This document shows, in pieces, positions 6,685 through 13,998 of a stretch of 20,693 nucleotides of DNA (its first letter is position 1; each line of letters begins with the position of its first letter). Where the stretch lies: NCBI GenBank assembly GCA_020053565.1, contig JAGVMY010000100.1:1-20693 (forward strand). The letters run 5' to 3'. The stretch comes from Thermodesulfovibrionales bacterium. Lineage in GTDB: Bacteria; Nitrospirota; Thermodesulfovibrionia; Thermodesulfovibrionales; SM23-35. A program made the position numbers and the translations under genes. The notes below the pieces were generated by a model. That model had not been told where the DNA came from, did not search any database, and worked only from the letters and a program-made list of their open reading frames with translations.

Positions 6685-6712
6685 TTAACAGTTACGGAGG
6701 TTATGATATAAT
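6685..6712 (+). promoter_or_regulatory. Sigma70-like promoter for the small gene at 6735
   Basis: TTAACA (6685-6690), a 16-base spacer and a perfect TATAAT (6707-6712), followed by an AGGAGG ribosome site before ATG 6735. Spacing from the -10 box to the start codon is compact and sensible. Confidence 0.7.
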
Positions 6713-6734
6713 TGGGTATTCAGGAGGTAGGTGT

Positions 6735-6869
6735 ATGAAGACTGAGGAACTTAAGATCAAATATCCAAGTGGATTTGAACATTCTGTACATAAAATATTT
6801 TTTAAAATGGAGATAACCTGGATTTTGAAAGTGAAGAAGAAATGGACAGATAAGAAACAAGAACTATGA
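6735..6869 (+). CDS. Small hypothetical protein, probably frameshifted
   Basis: ATG 6735 has a strong Shine-Dalgarno (CAGGAGGTAGGTGT) and a good promoter. The first 24 residues, MKTEELKIKYPSGFEHSVHK then IFFK, look like a genuine small protein. In this frame the tail becomes lysine-rich (LKVKKKWTDKKQEL) and ends at TGA 6867-6869. One base back, the other frame reads NGDNLDFESEEEMDR and stops at TAA 6851-6853, an acidic tail that looks far more natural. The switch point is a T6A4 homopolymer (about 6799-6808). I suspect a one-base indel, or slippage, in an approximately 39-residue gene. The family is not recognised. The 3' end converges on the ligase-like gene and overlaps it. Confidence 0.5.
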   Translation: MKTEELKIKYPSGFEHSVHKIFFKMEITWILKVKKKWTDKKQEL

Positions 6870-8031
6870 GAAAGTAAAAATTGGCTATTGATAACCCTCC
6901 AAATTGCAATGTCTCAAACATCTGCAAGACCGAAAAGCTGCTAAAAGTTAAGAGTGTATATATGGAAAGATTGCGGTCCTTTTGTAATTTTACTTTTAGA
7001 ATTGATACTATTAAATATAACGAATAAAAAATCAGTGCACTAATACCAAAACCAAGCGCTATCTCTATATATGTGTTATGAGATGCGTGTGAAAGTAATT
7101 TGACAATATTTGATAGCCCAATTCCATACGCCATGTTATCCTGAATAGCTTCTACCGACCTATTCCATAAGTCAACCCGATCTCCAAATATAATCTTTAA
7201 AGTACCTGATGAACTAAACTTAACACCTGAGATTATGAGGAAGGTTATCAATGAAATAAATACAATTATGAATATTCTGATGATAGTAAAAAATAATTTT
7301 GCTCTAAGAGCAATAAAAAGTAGGAGGGTAATGGTTGTAGCTAAAATTGATGCCCGGGAAAGAGAACTAACTAAGGTAAATAAAAACATAAATAAACACG
7401 AGATAAGCATGAGCTTAGACGAAAGTTTTTTTGTTTCCATAATAAGCAGAAGACCAGCAGGGAATACAATAGCCATAAGCATACCAAGGGAATTGGGATT
7501 TGAAAATATTCCTTTAAGCACGGTTACTTCAAGCTCAGGCAATATAGCAAATTTTGCAGAGAACAATTGTATCCCATCTATGCCGTATTGAGTATTTTTA
7601 ATCTTATTAAGAATAAATAAGATGATGGCTATTGTAGAGTTTAATAAACCTATAAGAAAAAGGGTTTTTGGTATAAATAAAAAATCTTCTCTTTTTTGAA
7701 GTATCACAGGGAAAAGAAAATGGATTACGATCAGTATAATACTTATTCCGGACACCAACATTAAATTTTTATTGATTTCGACAACATTGAATGACGAGAA
7801 GTAAATCATTAAGATATATAAAATTACTATAAGTAAGATGTACTTGTTTTCATAGAGGTAGTTTTTTAGATAATTGCGATTTTCTCCGTTTCTAATACAG
7901 AAAAGGGAATAGAGTGCAAAGAGGAAAAGTGCGCTAAAAGCTGGAAGATACCTTAAATTACTTCCGCCAAGAGATATAGAAGGGATGAGGGAAGTCAATA
8001 AAATGGAGACGATAAGGATTTTCCCAAACAT
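6802..8031 (-). CDS. O-antigen ligase/polymerase-like membrane protein (WaaL/Wzy superfamily)
   Basis: A 409-residue protein of about 11-12 hydrophobic segments. The large loop ahead of the last helices carries FGDRVDLWNRSVEAI and then LLSHASHNTYIEIALGFGI, the ASHNxYxE motif of the O-antigen ligase domain (PF04932). Such proteins either ligate lipid-linked glycan to lipid A core or protein, or polymerise repeat units, in the inner membrane facing the periplasm; sequence alone does not decide which. The gene is visibly richer in A and T than manC next to it, suggesting separate ancestry. ATG 8031 lacks a Shine-Dalgarno. It is divergent from manC, and its 3' end overlaps the small gene at 6735. 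Confidence 0.82.
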   Translation of the reverse strand: MFGKILIVSILLTSLIPSISLGGSNLRYLPAFSALFLFALYSLFCIRNGENRNYLKNYLYENKYILLIVILYILMIYFSSFNVVEINKNLMLVSGISIILIVIHFLFPVILQKREDFLFIPKTLFLIGLLNSTIAIILFILNKIKNTQYGIDGIQLFSAKFAILPELEVTVLKGIFSNPNSLGMLMAIVFPAGLLLIMETKKLSSKLMLISCLFMFLFTLVSSLSRASILATTITLLLFIALRAKLFFTIIRIFIIVFISLITFLIISGVKFSSSGTLKIIFGDRVDLWNRSVEAIQDNMAYGIGLSNIVKLLSHASHNTYIEIALGFGISALIFYSLYLIVSILKVKLQKDRNLSIYTLLTFSSFSVLQMFETLQFGGLSIANFYFLIVLVSYLSISSSLSKSRLSPF

Positions 8032-8041
8032 TTATGTTCGA

Positions 8042-8050
8042 ATTATATCA
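8042..8050 (-). promoter_or_regulatory. Possible extended -10 promoter for the ligase-like gene
   Basis: On the minus strand TGATATAAT gives a perfect TATAAT with the TGn extension. No good -35 hexamer is found at 16-18 bases. Transcription would start only a few bases before ATG 8031, consistent with the missing Shine-Dalgarno but unusual. Confidence 0.35.
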
Positions 8051-8074
8051 CAAAAACTCCAAGATTATAATCCA

Positions 8075-8104
8075 TTGACAAACTGAGAATAGCTGGGATA
8101 GTAT
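8075..8104 (+). promoter_or_regulatory. Sigma70-like promoter for manC
   Basis: A perfect TTGACA (8075-8080), an 18-base spacer and TAGTAT (8099-8104). A transcript would start near 8111 and have a leader of about 54 bases before ATG 8165. The -10 variant TAGTAT is the same as that of the rpsL promoter at 17489-17517. Confidence 0.55.
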
Positions 8105-8164
8105 GAAATCCAGAGGACGTTGTTAAGGTAATTTAGACAGCACCTGAGAACCTATGAGATAAAC

Positions 8165-9595
8165 ATGAAAGCTATAATCCTTGCAGGCGGAAGCGGGACA
8201 CGGCTCTGGCCCCTATCGAGGAGTAACTATCCGAAACAGTTCCTTAAGCTCAGTGGCGGAAAGTCCCTCCTTCAGCAGACAGCAGAGCGGCTACTGAAGC
8301 TCATACCGCCAGAGGATATCATTGTGGTCACGAATAATGATTACAAGTTCCATGTGATGGCTGATCTTGACGCCATATCCCCAGCCCTCTCAAAGGATAT
8401 GGTCCTTGAGCCAGCAAGAAGAAATACTGCTCCTGCAATAGCCCTTACACTGAAATACTGTACAGAGAGGTTACAGTGTGGTAAGAATGAGGTTTTGTTT
8501 GTTTCCCCTTCTGACCATATAATAAACCCGGATGAACAGTTCATCGAGTATGTCAAAGAAGCGGAAGGAATTGCTCGGGAAGGCTATATTGTTACCTTCG
8601 GGATCAAGCCCCTAAGTCCTGAGACGGGTTATGGATATATAAAAATCAGGGCGCATCCGCCTGAGGCGGAGTCATCCGCTGCAGGCGGAGTCAGAAGTCA
8701 GAGTTACTTCAGGGTAGAGGAAATTACAGAGAAACCTGATTTGGAGACCGCCAGAGGCTACCTTGATAGCGGCAATTACCTCTGGAACTCAGGGATATTT
8801 GCCTTCAACATAAGTACTATCATGGAAGAATTCAAGAAGTATACGCCTGATATATATAAGGCATTTGAGTCCACTTACGAGGAAGTTATCTCAAATTTTA
8901 GCGACATGCCAGATATATCCCTCGACTATGCGATAATGGAAAAGTCAAACAGGGTCGTTACCATACCTCTCGACATCTACTGGAATGATATTGGCTCATG
9001 GGATTCTTTGCTTGAGGTTTTTGAAAAGGATAACAAGAGGAACGTAAAGATAGGCGATGTGATTGATATAGACACAAGGGATACACTGATAATAGGAGAT
9101 AAACGTTTGGTAGTCACTGTAGGACTTGAAAACCTCTTGATTGTCGAAACAGATGATGCCATACTCGTTGCAAAAAGGGGAGATTCCCAGAAGGTGAAAG
9201 ACGTGGTTGATATATTGAGATCTAAACAGAGAATAGAGGCATCAGAACATAAAACCATCTACAGGCCCTGGGGAGAATATACTGTTCTCGAAGAGGGTGT
9301 GAGATATAAGATAAAAAGTGTTGTGGTTAAGCCAGGGGGAAAATTGAGTCTCCAGTTGCATCATCACAGGAGTGAGCACTGGGTTGTGGTCAAGGGAACC
9401 GCAAAGGTCACCATCGGAAACAAAGAAACCTTTATACACGAAAATGAGAGCGCCTATGTACCTAAATCTACGCCTCATAGACTTGAGAATCCCGGTAAGG
9501 TACCGCTTGAGATAATAGAGGTTCAAAACGGCGAGTATGTAGGGGAGGACGATATAAAGAGATTTGATGATCTATATGGAAGGACTGAAACTTAG
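8165..9595 (+). CDS. manC: Mannose-1-phosphate guanylyltransferase / mannose-6-phosphate isomerase
   Basis: A 476-residue bifunctional enzyme supplying GDP-mannose (fructose-6-P to mannose-6-P, and mannose-1-P plus GTP to GDP-mannose). The N-terminal nucleotidyltransferase carries AGGSGTRLWPLSR (7-19), FVSPSDHII (about 112-120), ITEKPDLETARGYL and YLWNSGIFAF. The C-terminal cupin, from RPWGEY (about 367), has the metal-binding QLHHHRSEHWVVVKGTAKV (397-415) of type II isomerases. The start matches the family N-terminus, MKAIILAGG. Residues about 163-180 (AHPPEAESSAAGGVRSQS) are an extra segment encoded by a palindromic repeat, lying between GYGYIKI and FRVEEITEKP. The insertion keeps frame and sits in a variable loop, so activity may survive. 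No phosphomannomutase is seen in the window. Confidence 0.93.
   Translation: MKAIILAGGSGTRLWPLSRSNYPKQFLKLSGGKSLLQQTAERLLKLIPPEDIIVVTNNDYKFHVMADLDAISPALSKDMVLEPARRNTAPAIALTLKYCTERLQCGKNEVLFVSPSDHIINPDEQFIEYVKEAEGIAREGYIVTFGIKPLSPETGYGYIKIRAHPPEAESSAAGGVRSQSYFRVEEITEKPDLETARGYLDSGNYLWNSGIFAFNISTIMEEFKKYTPDIYKAFESTYEEVISNFSDMPDISLDYAIMEKSNRVVTIPLDIYWNDIGSWDSLLEVFEKDNKRNVKIGDVIDIDTRDTLIIGDKRLVVTVGLENLLIVETDDAILVAKRGDSQKVKDVVDILRSKQRIEASEHKTIYRPWGEYTVLEEGVRYKIKSVVVKPGGKLSLQLHHHRSEHWVVVKGTAKVTIGNKETFIHENESAYVPKSTPHRLENPGKVPLEIIEVQNGEYVGEDDIKRFDDLYGRTET
8654..8691. repeat. Tandem palindromic repeat inserted in manC
   Basis: Two 19-base near-copies lie head to tail: CATCCGCCTGAGGCGGAGT (8654-8672) and CATCCGCTGCAGGCGGAGT (8673-8691). 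Each is palindromic (TCCGCC...GGCGGA and TCCGC...GCGGA). They lie within the coding frame and encode residues absent from the usual ManC pattern. Confidence 0.7.
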
Positions 9596-9660
9596 TCTTA
9601 ATCATTGCACATTCTTTTAAATACTCAGCCTTTTATCTCTTCGAATAAAACAGGCAGTTA

Positions 9661-9732
9661 TCTTTGAGTGGGTTGATTCTAATGGTTATTAATGACGAAA
9701 GGCTGCGTAAGGAGCTGATAGAAAAAGGCTGA
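9661..9732 (+). pseudogene. C-terminal relic of a glycosyltransferase
   Basis: In the frame ending at TGA 9730-9732 the last residues read LILMVINDERLRKELIEKG, the usual C-terminal helix pattern of GT4 enzymes (ILxVINDExLRKELIEKGxxR). One base later the frame continues LKEKV, as if a single base was lost at GGCTGA. No ribosome site or catalytic region remains upstream; a stop lies at 9646 in the same frame. This is probably the tail of a deleted glycosyltransferase gene that once preceded the GT4 at 9743. Confidence 0.5.
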
Positions 9733-9742
9733 AGGAAAAGGT

Positions 9743-10963
9743 ATGAAGATTCTTCATCTCCTCTATGAGAGCAAAGGTGATTATTTTGGCATAGGTGGTG
9801 TTGGGATAAGGGCATACGAGATATATGGGCGCCTGAAGGACAGGCATGATATCACACTTCTCTGTAAGAAATATCCGGGGGCTAAGGATGGAGAGATAGA
9901 GGGACTGAGGCACCTGTTTGTTGGCACGGAGAGTAAAAGCCTGGCGAAAACCCTGCTGTCATATGCTTATCACTCTGCGGTATTTGTTAAACAACATGGT
10001 GAAGATTTTGATATTATAATTGAGGAATTCTCTCCTGCTATCCCCACATTTTTACATGCCTTTATTAAAAAACCTCTTATCCTGCAGGTACAGGGATATA
10101 CTGGCACGCTCTATTTTAAAAAATATAATCTTGCTTATGCCTCGATTCTCTATAGTCTGGAATCCCTGAGGCCAAGGTTCTATGATAATTTTATTTTTAT
10201 AAGTAGTGAAACGGCTAAAAAACTTTTATCCGAAAACCTTTCACCCTCCCCCTCACCCCCTCCCCTCGAGGGAGGGGGATTATATGTGTCCCCTCACCCC
10301 TTGCGGGAGAGGGTTAGGGTGAGGGGGTGCATTGAGGTCATCCCAAATGGCATATCTCCTGAATTATTGGAGACCTCCCCTGAAGAGGGTGATTATATTC
10401 TGTATATAGGAAGGATAGATATTTATGGAAAGGGGCTCGATATTCTTATAAAGGCATATAAAGAGTTCTATAAATCATTTCCAGATATCAGGTTAGTTAT
10501 CGCTGGAGATGGGAGAGATAGAGAATTATTTAAAGCCGAGCTTATGAAGTTACCTGATAATATAAGAAGAAATATAGAATTCCTGGGCTGGGTTTCCGGC
10601 AATAAAAAAAGAGAGATTATAAGAAGGGCATTATATGCTGTTTTTCCATCCAGACATGAGACTCAGGGCATTGCAATTCTTGAGGCAATGGCATGCGGTA
10701 AGGCAGTAGTTGTGAGTGAAATTCCTAATTTTAGTTATATAACCACGATTAGAGCAGGGATATCTTTTAAGACAGGAGATGCCCTTTCTCTGGCTCAGGC
10801 CATGAAAGACCTTATCACAAGCAATGAACGGAAAGAAATGGGACAGAGAGGAAGGGATTGGGTAAAGGATTATACCTGGGACAGAATAGCTTTGAGATAT
10901 GAAAAATTTCTTCGTGAAGTTTTAGAAGGAAAGAAGAGTGAAAATCCTCCAGCTCATCTATGA
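9743..10963 (+). CDS. GT4 family glycosyltransferase with in-frame palindromic insertion
   Basis: A 406-residue GT-B glycosyltransferase. The N-terminal domain starts MKILHLLYESKGDYFGIGGV, with the glycine-rich acceptor loop. The C-terminal GT1/GT4 domain has EVIPNGI (about 198-204), YIGRIDIYGKGLD, and the E-x7-E nucleotide-sugar motif at E306-E314 (HETQGIAILEAMACG). AAGGA (9732-9736) lies six bases before the ATG. Residues about 166-195 (from LSPSPSPPPLEGGG to PLRERVRVRG) are low-complexity and encoded by a palindromic repeat placed where relatives have a short linker before IEVIPNGI. The frame is kept and the site is the inter-domain region, so the enzyme may still fold. The last bases overlap the stub of another GT4. 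Sugar specificity is unknown. Confidence 0.9.
   Translation: MKILHLLYESKGDYFGIGGVGIRAYEIYGRLKDRHDITLLCKKYPGAKDGEIEGLRHLFVGTESKSLAKTLLSYAYHSAVFVKQHGEDFDIIIEEFSPAIPTFLHAFIKKPLILQVQGYTGTLYFKKYNLAYASILYSLESLRPRFYDNFIFISSETAKKLLSENLSPSPSPPPLEGGGLYVSPHPLRERVRVRGCIEVIPNGISPELLETSPEEGDYILYIGRIDIYGKGLDILIKAYKEFYKSFPDIRLVIAGDGRDRELFKAELMKLPDNIRRNIEFLGWVSGNKKREIIRRALYAVFPSRHETQGIAILEAMACGKAVVVSEIPNFSYITTIRAGISFKTGDALSLAQAMKDLITSNERKEMGQRGRDWVKDYTWDRIALRYEKFLREVLEGKKSENPPAHL
10241..10330. repeat. Large palindromic repeat inserted in the GT4 gene
   Basis: About 90 bases rich in CCCTC/GAGGG. The left half has CCCTCCCC-TCGAG-GGAGGGGG-type pairing around 10260-10277. The right half has CCCCTCACCCC (10290-10300) pairing with GGGTGAGGGGG (10317-10327). 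The outer TCACCCTCCCC also complements GGGTGAGGGG. It resembles the widespread CCCTCACCCTAACCCTCTCCC palindromes. It is in frame and has no stop codon. Confidence 0.75.
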
Positions 10964-10989
10964 AAGCCTCGGTAGCCCCTTCGGATTTT
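10938..10989 (+). pseudogene. N-terminal stub of a second GT4 glycosyltransferase
   Basis: GTG 10938, inside the end of the intact GT4 gene, opens VKILQLIYESLGSPFGF. It closely parallels the intact GT4 start, MKILHLLYESKGDYFGI. Family-like sequence ends after about 17 codons, where it meets the end of the convergent GspE gene; the frame then runs antisense to gspE and stops at TGA 11010-11012. The overlap with the preceding gene is the kind seen in operons. This is most simply the start of a downstream paralogue whose remainder was deleted or displaced. Confidence 0.6.
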
Positions 10990-12513
10990 CTATTCTTCCT
11001 GTGTTACCCTGAGGACCTCACTTAATGTTGTGATACCTGTTTTTATCTTCTCAGCACCGTCCTCAAGCAATGTTCTCATACCATGATGCCTGGCCAGCTC
11101 TCTTATCTGGTTTGAATCAGAGCGCTTCAGGATAAGTTTACGCACATCATCATCAACAATGAGCAATTCGAATATCCCTGACCTGCCATAGTAGCCTGTA
11201 AATGAACATTGTTCACAACCTTTTCCGCTGTAAACGGATATATCACTGCTGATGCCAAGGGTGGTGAGTTCTTCTTTATTCGCAATTGACGGATCTGTTT
11301 CTTTGCATGCAGGACAGATGACTCTGACAAGTCTTTGGGCAAGAATTCCCCTTATGGTAGAGGGAAGAAGAAAATTCTCAACCCCCATATCAAGGAGTCT
11401 TGTGATTGCACTGGGTGCATCATTTGTATGGAGTGTTGAAAATACGAGATGTCCTGTAAGGGCTGATTGTATGGCTATCTCTGCTGTTTCCAGGTCTCTG
11501 ATCTCGCCTATCATAATGATATCAGGGTCCTGCCTGACGATATGCCTCAGGGTATTGGCAAAATTCAAACCAATCTGCGGCTTTACCTGTATCTGATTTA
11601 CCCCTTTAAGCTGATATTCTACAGGGTCCTCGACAGTAATTATCTTTTTGTCAGGAGAATTTATCTTGTCCAGAGCACCATAGAGGGTTGTAGTCTTTCC
11701 GCTTCCTGTAGGACCTGTGACAAGTATAATGCCGTTTGGTTTTTTGATCAGGTGATTAAAAGCAGAGAGGGTTTGGGGAGGAAATCCCAGCAGGTTAAGA
11801 TCTATTGTTATGCTTTCCTTATGGAGAATTCTCATCACAACACTTTCACCATAGAGTACAGGAATTGTGGATACCCTCAGGTCTATCTCCTTTTCGCCGA
11901 CCTGCAGCCTTATTCGGCCATCCTGAGGCAGTCTTCTTTCGGCTATATTAAGTTTTGCCATGATCTTTATCCTTGAGACAATTGCGGCCTGAAGTCTTTT
12001 CGGTGTGGATTCTATGTCATGTAATACGCCATCTATGCGGTATCTGACTTTAAGTTCATCTTCAAATGGCTCTATGTGAATATCACTTGCCCTGCTCTCA
12101 ACGGCCCTTGTGATGAGGAAATTAACAAGCTTTATTATAGGAGCCTCTGAGGCTAAATCTTTGAGGTGTCCTATGTCTTCTTCATCTTCTCTGATGAATT
12201 CAAGGCCTTTTTCGCCTATGTCTTCGATTATCCTGTCTATATTCTGTGGTTCCTGCCCGTAGAATCTGGATATATATTCTTCGACTACCTTGCTGTCACC
12301 AACATATACCATGACATCTGCAGATGTTGCCACCCTGAGTGCATCAATAGTTGTTCTGTCTAGCGGGTTTGCCACTGCAACCTTCAAAATGTTGTTTTTA
12401 AGCTCTATCGGGATAATCCTGTTCTCATGAATAAAGCGGGATGAAATGCCATTGAGAACAAATGGTACCTTTGGCAGGTCATCTGGTTTTAAATAGTGTT
12501 CGTCTTTACTCAC
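10990..12513 (-). CDS. GspE/PilB-type secretion or pilus-assembly ATPase
   Basis: A hexameric-type ATPase of about 507 residues that powers a type II secretion system or type IV pilus at the cytoplasmic face of the inner membrane. Numbering from an in-frame TTG at 12528: an N-terminal MshEN/GSPII_E_N-like domain (about 20-95); Walker A GPTGSGKTT (272-280); Asp box DPVEYQ; Walker B IIMIGEIRD (337-345); His box GHLVFSTLHTND (359-370); and a zinc-binding tetracysteine pair, CPAC (405-408) and CEQC (438-441). GTG 12513 is preferred over TTG 12528 because GAGGGGTG lies just upstream. No other secretion or pilin genes are in the window, so GspE and PilB cannot be told apart. It follows wbaP by about 35 bases on the same strand. 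Confidence 0.9.
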   Translation of the reverse strand: MSKDEHYLKPDDLPKVPFVLNGISSRFIHENRIIPIELKNNILKVAVANPLDRTTIDALRVATSADVMVYVGDSKVVEEYISRFYGQEPQNIDRIIEDIGEKGLEFIREDEEDIGHLKDLASEAPIIKLVNFLITRAVESRASDIHIEPFEDELKVRYRIDGVLHDIESTPKRLQAAIVSRIKIMAKLNIAERRLPQDGRIRLQVGEKEIDLRVSTIPVLYGESVVMRILHKESITIDLNLLGFPPQTLSAFNHLIKKPNGIILVTGPTGSGKTTTLYGALDKINSPDKKIITVEDPVEYQLKGVNQIQVKPQIGLNFANTLRHIVRQDPDIIMIGEIRDLETAEIAIQSALTGHLVFSTLHTNDAPSAITRLLDMGVENFLLPSTIRGILAQRLVRVICPACKETDPSIANKEELTTLGISSDISVYSGKGCEQCSFTGYYGRSGIFELLIVDDDVRKLILKRSDSNQIRELARHHGMRTLLEDGAEKIKTGITTLSEVLRVTQEE

Positions 12514-12529
12514 GTTTTCACCCCTCAAA

Positions 12530-12535
12530 ATTATA
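12530..12535 (-). promoter_or_regulatory. Candidate -10 box before gspE
   Basis: A perfect TATAAT on the minus strand lies between the wbaP stop and the gspE GTG. No convincing -35 hexamer stands at the right spacing, so gspE may have its own start site or simply be transcribed from wbaP. Confidence 0.3.
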
Positions 12536-12549
12536 CCACAAATAGTATA

Positions 12550-13998
12550 TTAGTACGCCCCTTCCATTTTCATGACTACCTTTATTGTCTTGAACAATAT
12601 CGCGATATCAAGCCATAGAGACCAGTTCATGATATACCATGCATCAAGCTTTACCCGGTACTCATAACTTGTATTCGTTCTGCCAGAGACCTGCCATAAT
12701 CCTGTAATTCCAGGTGGTACACTGAAGCAAATCTCAGCAGCGTCTTTGTAGTGGTACTCTATTTCTTCTTTTGTGACAGGTCTGGGACCCACGAGGCTCA
12801 TTTCTCCTTTGATGACATTGAATATCTGTGGCAACTCATCCAGTGAAGTCCTCCTGAGAAAGCGACCTACCTTCGTTATTCTTGAATCATCCCTTAATTT
12901 TTGGTTTTTTAACCACTCAGCACGGGTTTCTTTATTGTTTTCTAACATCTCCTTCAGTTTCTCTTCAGCATCTTTATACATTGTTCTGAATTTGTAGCAC
13001 CTGAAGGTTTTACCGTTCTTACCAATCCGGTCATGAGCATAGATGGCGGGACCGGATGTCTCCAGTCTTATTATGGTACCAATGAGAGCGATAATGGGGA
13101 GGAGCAGAGGCATTGAGATTATGCTGACTGTAGCATCAAAGAACCTCTTTATGAATCTGTTTGTTAAGGATTTCAGGTTGTTTCTTATGTTCATGAGAAA
13201 GATCTCTTCATAAAAAAGATGGAAGAGTTTGGTATTTAACAGTGCGATACCTTTAAGATCAGGTATCACCATCGTATTGGGTGTATGCTTCTGAACGGCA
13301 GATGTGAGAACGGACAGTCTTTCAGCAGGAAGAGAGGGCATTGCAATGATGACTGTCTTAATTCCCATCTCTTTTATAAATTCAGGAAAGTGATTGATCT
13401 CACCAAACACCTTTTTCCCATTAAAGGCAGTTCCCTTTTTTTGTTCATTATCATCGAGGAATCCAACGACATCATACCCCATGTGTTTTTCTCTTTGAAG
13501 GCCTTCTGCGACGAGCCTTCCTGCATTTCCTGCTCCGAGTATCAGTACCCTTTCTTTCCATATTCCTATGTCATAAAGTAATTTTTTACCCCAGAGACGG
13601 AAGAGAGGAAATATAAATATGGATAAAACCCACATTCCTAACAACACAAGCCTTGATACTATGTCACCCATTTTTCCCAGAGTGACAATAGCCATCACTA
13701 CGATACTCGCAAGTGAAATAGATTTTACTATATTTTTTACTTCATCCCAGAAGGGCAGATTGCTCTCATAAAGGCCCTCATAAAATATGAAAAATATAAA
13801 GACGGCGAGTATCCACCATAAGGATACAAAATGGATGTATGAGAAATTGAAAACAGGCACGTGAGGGATGAGATATGGCATGACCTCTGACCTCAGTGTC
13901 CATGCAATGAATAGAGAAGCATAAAAGGCAAAAAGGTCGATGATGATAAGGCAAAAAACCTGGAGCACCTTTTTTATTAATTTAATTATCTCTGTCAT
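12550..13998 (-). CDS. wbaP: WbaP-like undecaprenyl-phosphate sugar phosphotransferase
   Basis: A 482-residue initiating enzyme that moves a sugar-1-phosphate (galactose-1-P in the namesake) from a UDP-sugar to undecaprenyl phosphate. Layout: four or so N-terminal membrane segments (about 10-135); a Rossmann-like CoA-binding domain with VLILGAGNAG (151-160); then the PF02397 catalytic domain, with membrane hairpin 282-309, GPAIYAHDRIGKNGK and YKFRTM (316-340), the catalytic Asp-Glu in SLDELPQ (D387-E388), SLVGPRPV (401-408) and GLWQVSGRT (about 432-440). Length and order match full-size WbaP. Its ATG overlaps the stop of the preceding GT2 (13995-13998). A truncated copy of the same catalytic domain lies at 3837-4046. 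Donor sugar is not provable here. Confidence 0.9.
   Translation of the reverse strand: MTEIIKLIKKVLQVFCLIIIDLFAFYASLFIAWTLRSEVMPYLIPHVPVFNFSYIHFVSLWWILAVFIFFIFYEGLYESNLPFWDEVKNIVKSISLASIVVMAIVTLGKMGDIVSRLVLLGMWVLSIFIFPLFRLWGKKLLYDIGIWKERVLILGAGNAGRLVAEGLQREKHMGYDVVGFLDDNEQKKGTAFNGKKVFGEINHFPEFIKEMGIKTVIIAMPSLPAERLSVLTSAVQKHTPNTMVIPDLKGIALLNTKLFHLFYEEIFLMNIRNNLKSLTNRFIKRFFDATVSIISMPLLLPIIALIGTIIRLETSGPAIYAHDRIGKNGKTFRCYKFRTMYKDAEEKLKEMLENNKETRAEWLKNQKLRDDSRITKVGRFLRRTSLDELPQIFNVIKGEMSLVGPRPVTKEEIEYHYKDAAEICFSVPPGITGLWQVSGRTNTSYEYRVKLDAWYIMNWSLWLDIAILFKTIKVVMKMEGAY

Noticed and set aside
10241..10330. Possible CRISPR array or terminator in the C/G-rich repeats
   Set aside because: There are no regularly spaced direct repeats with unique spacers, and the element is read through in frame within a gene.
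11467..11976. Open frame of 169 codons on the plus strand over gspE
   Set aside because: It is antisense to the Walker A and His-box region of gspE; the predicted protein is aromatic-rich with no motif and no ribosome site.
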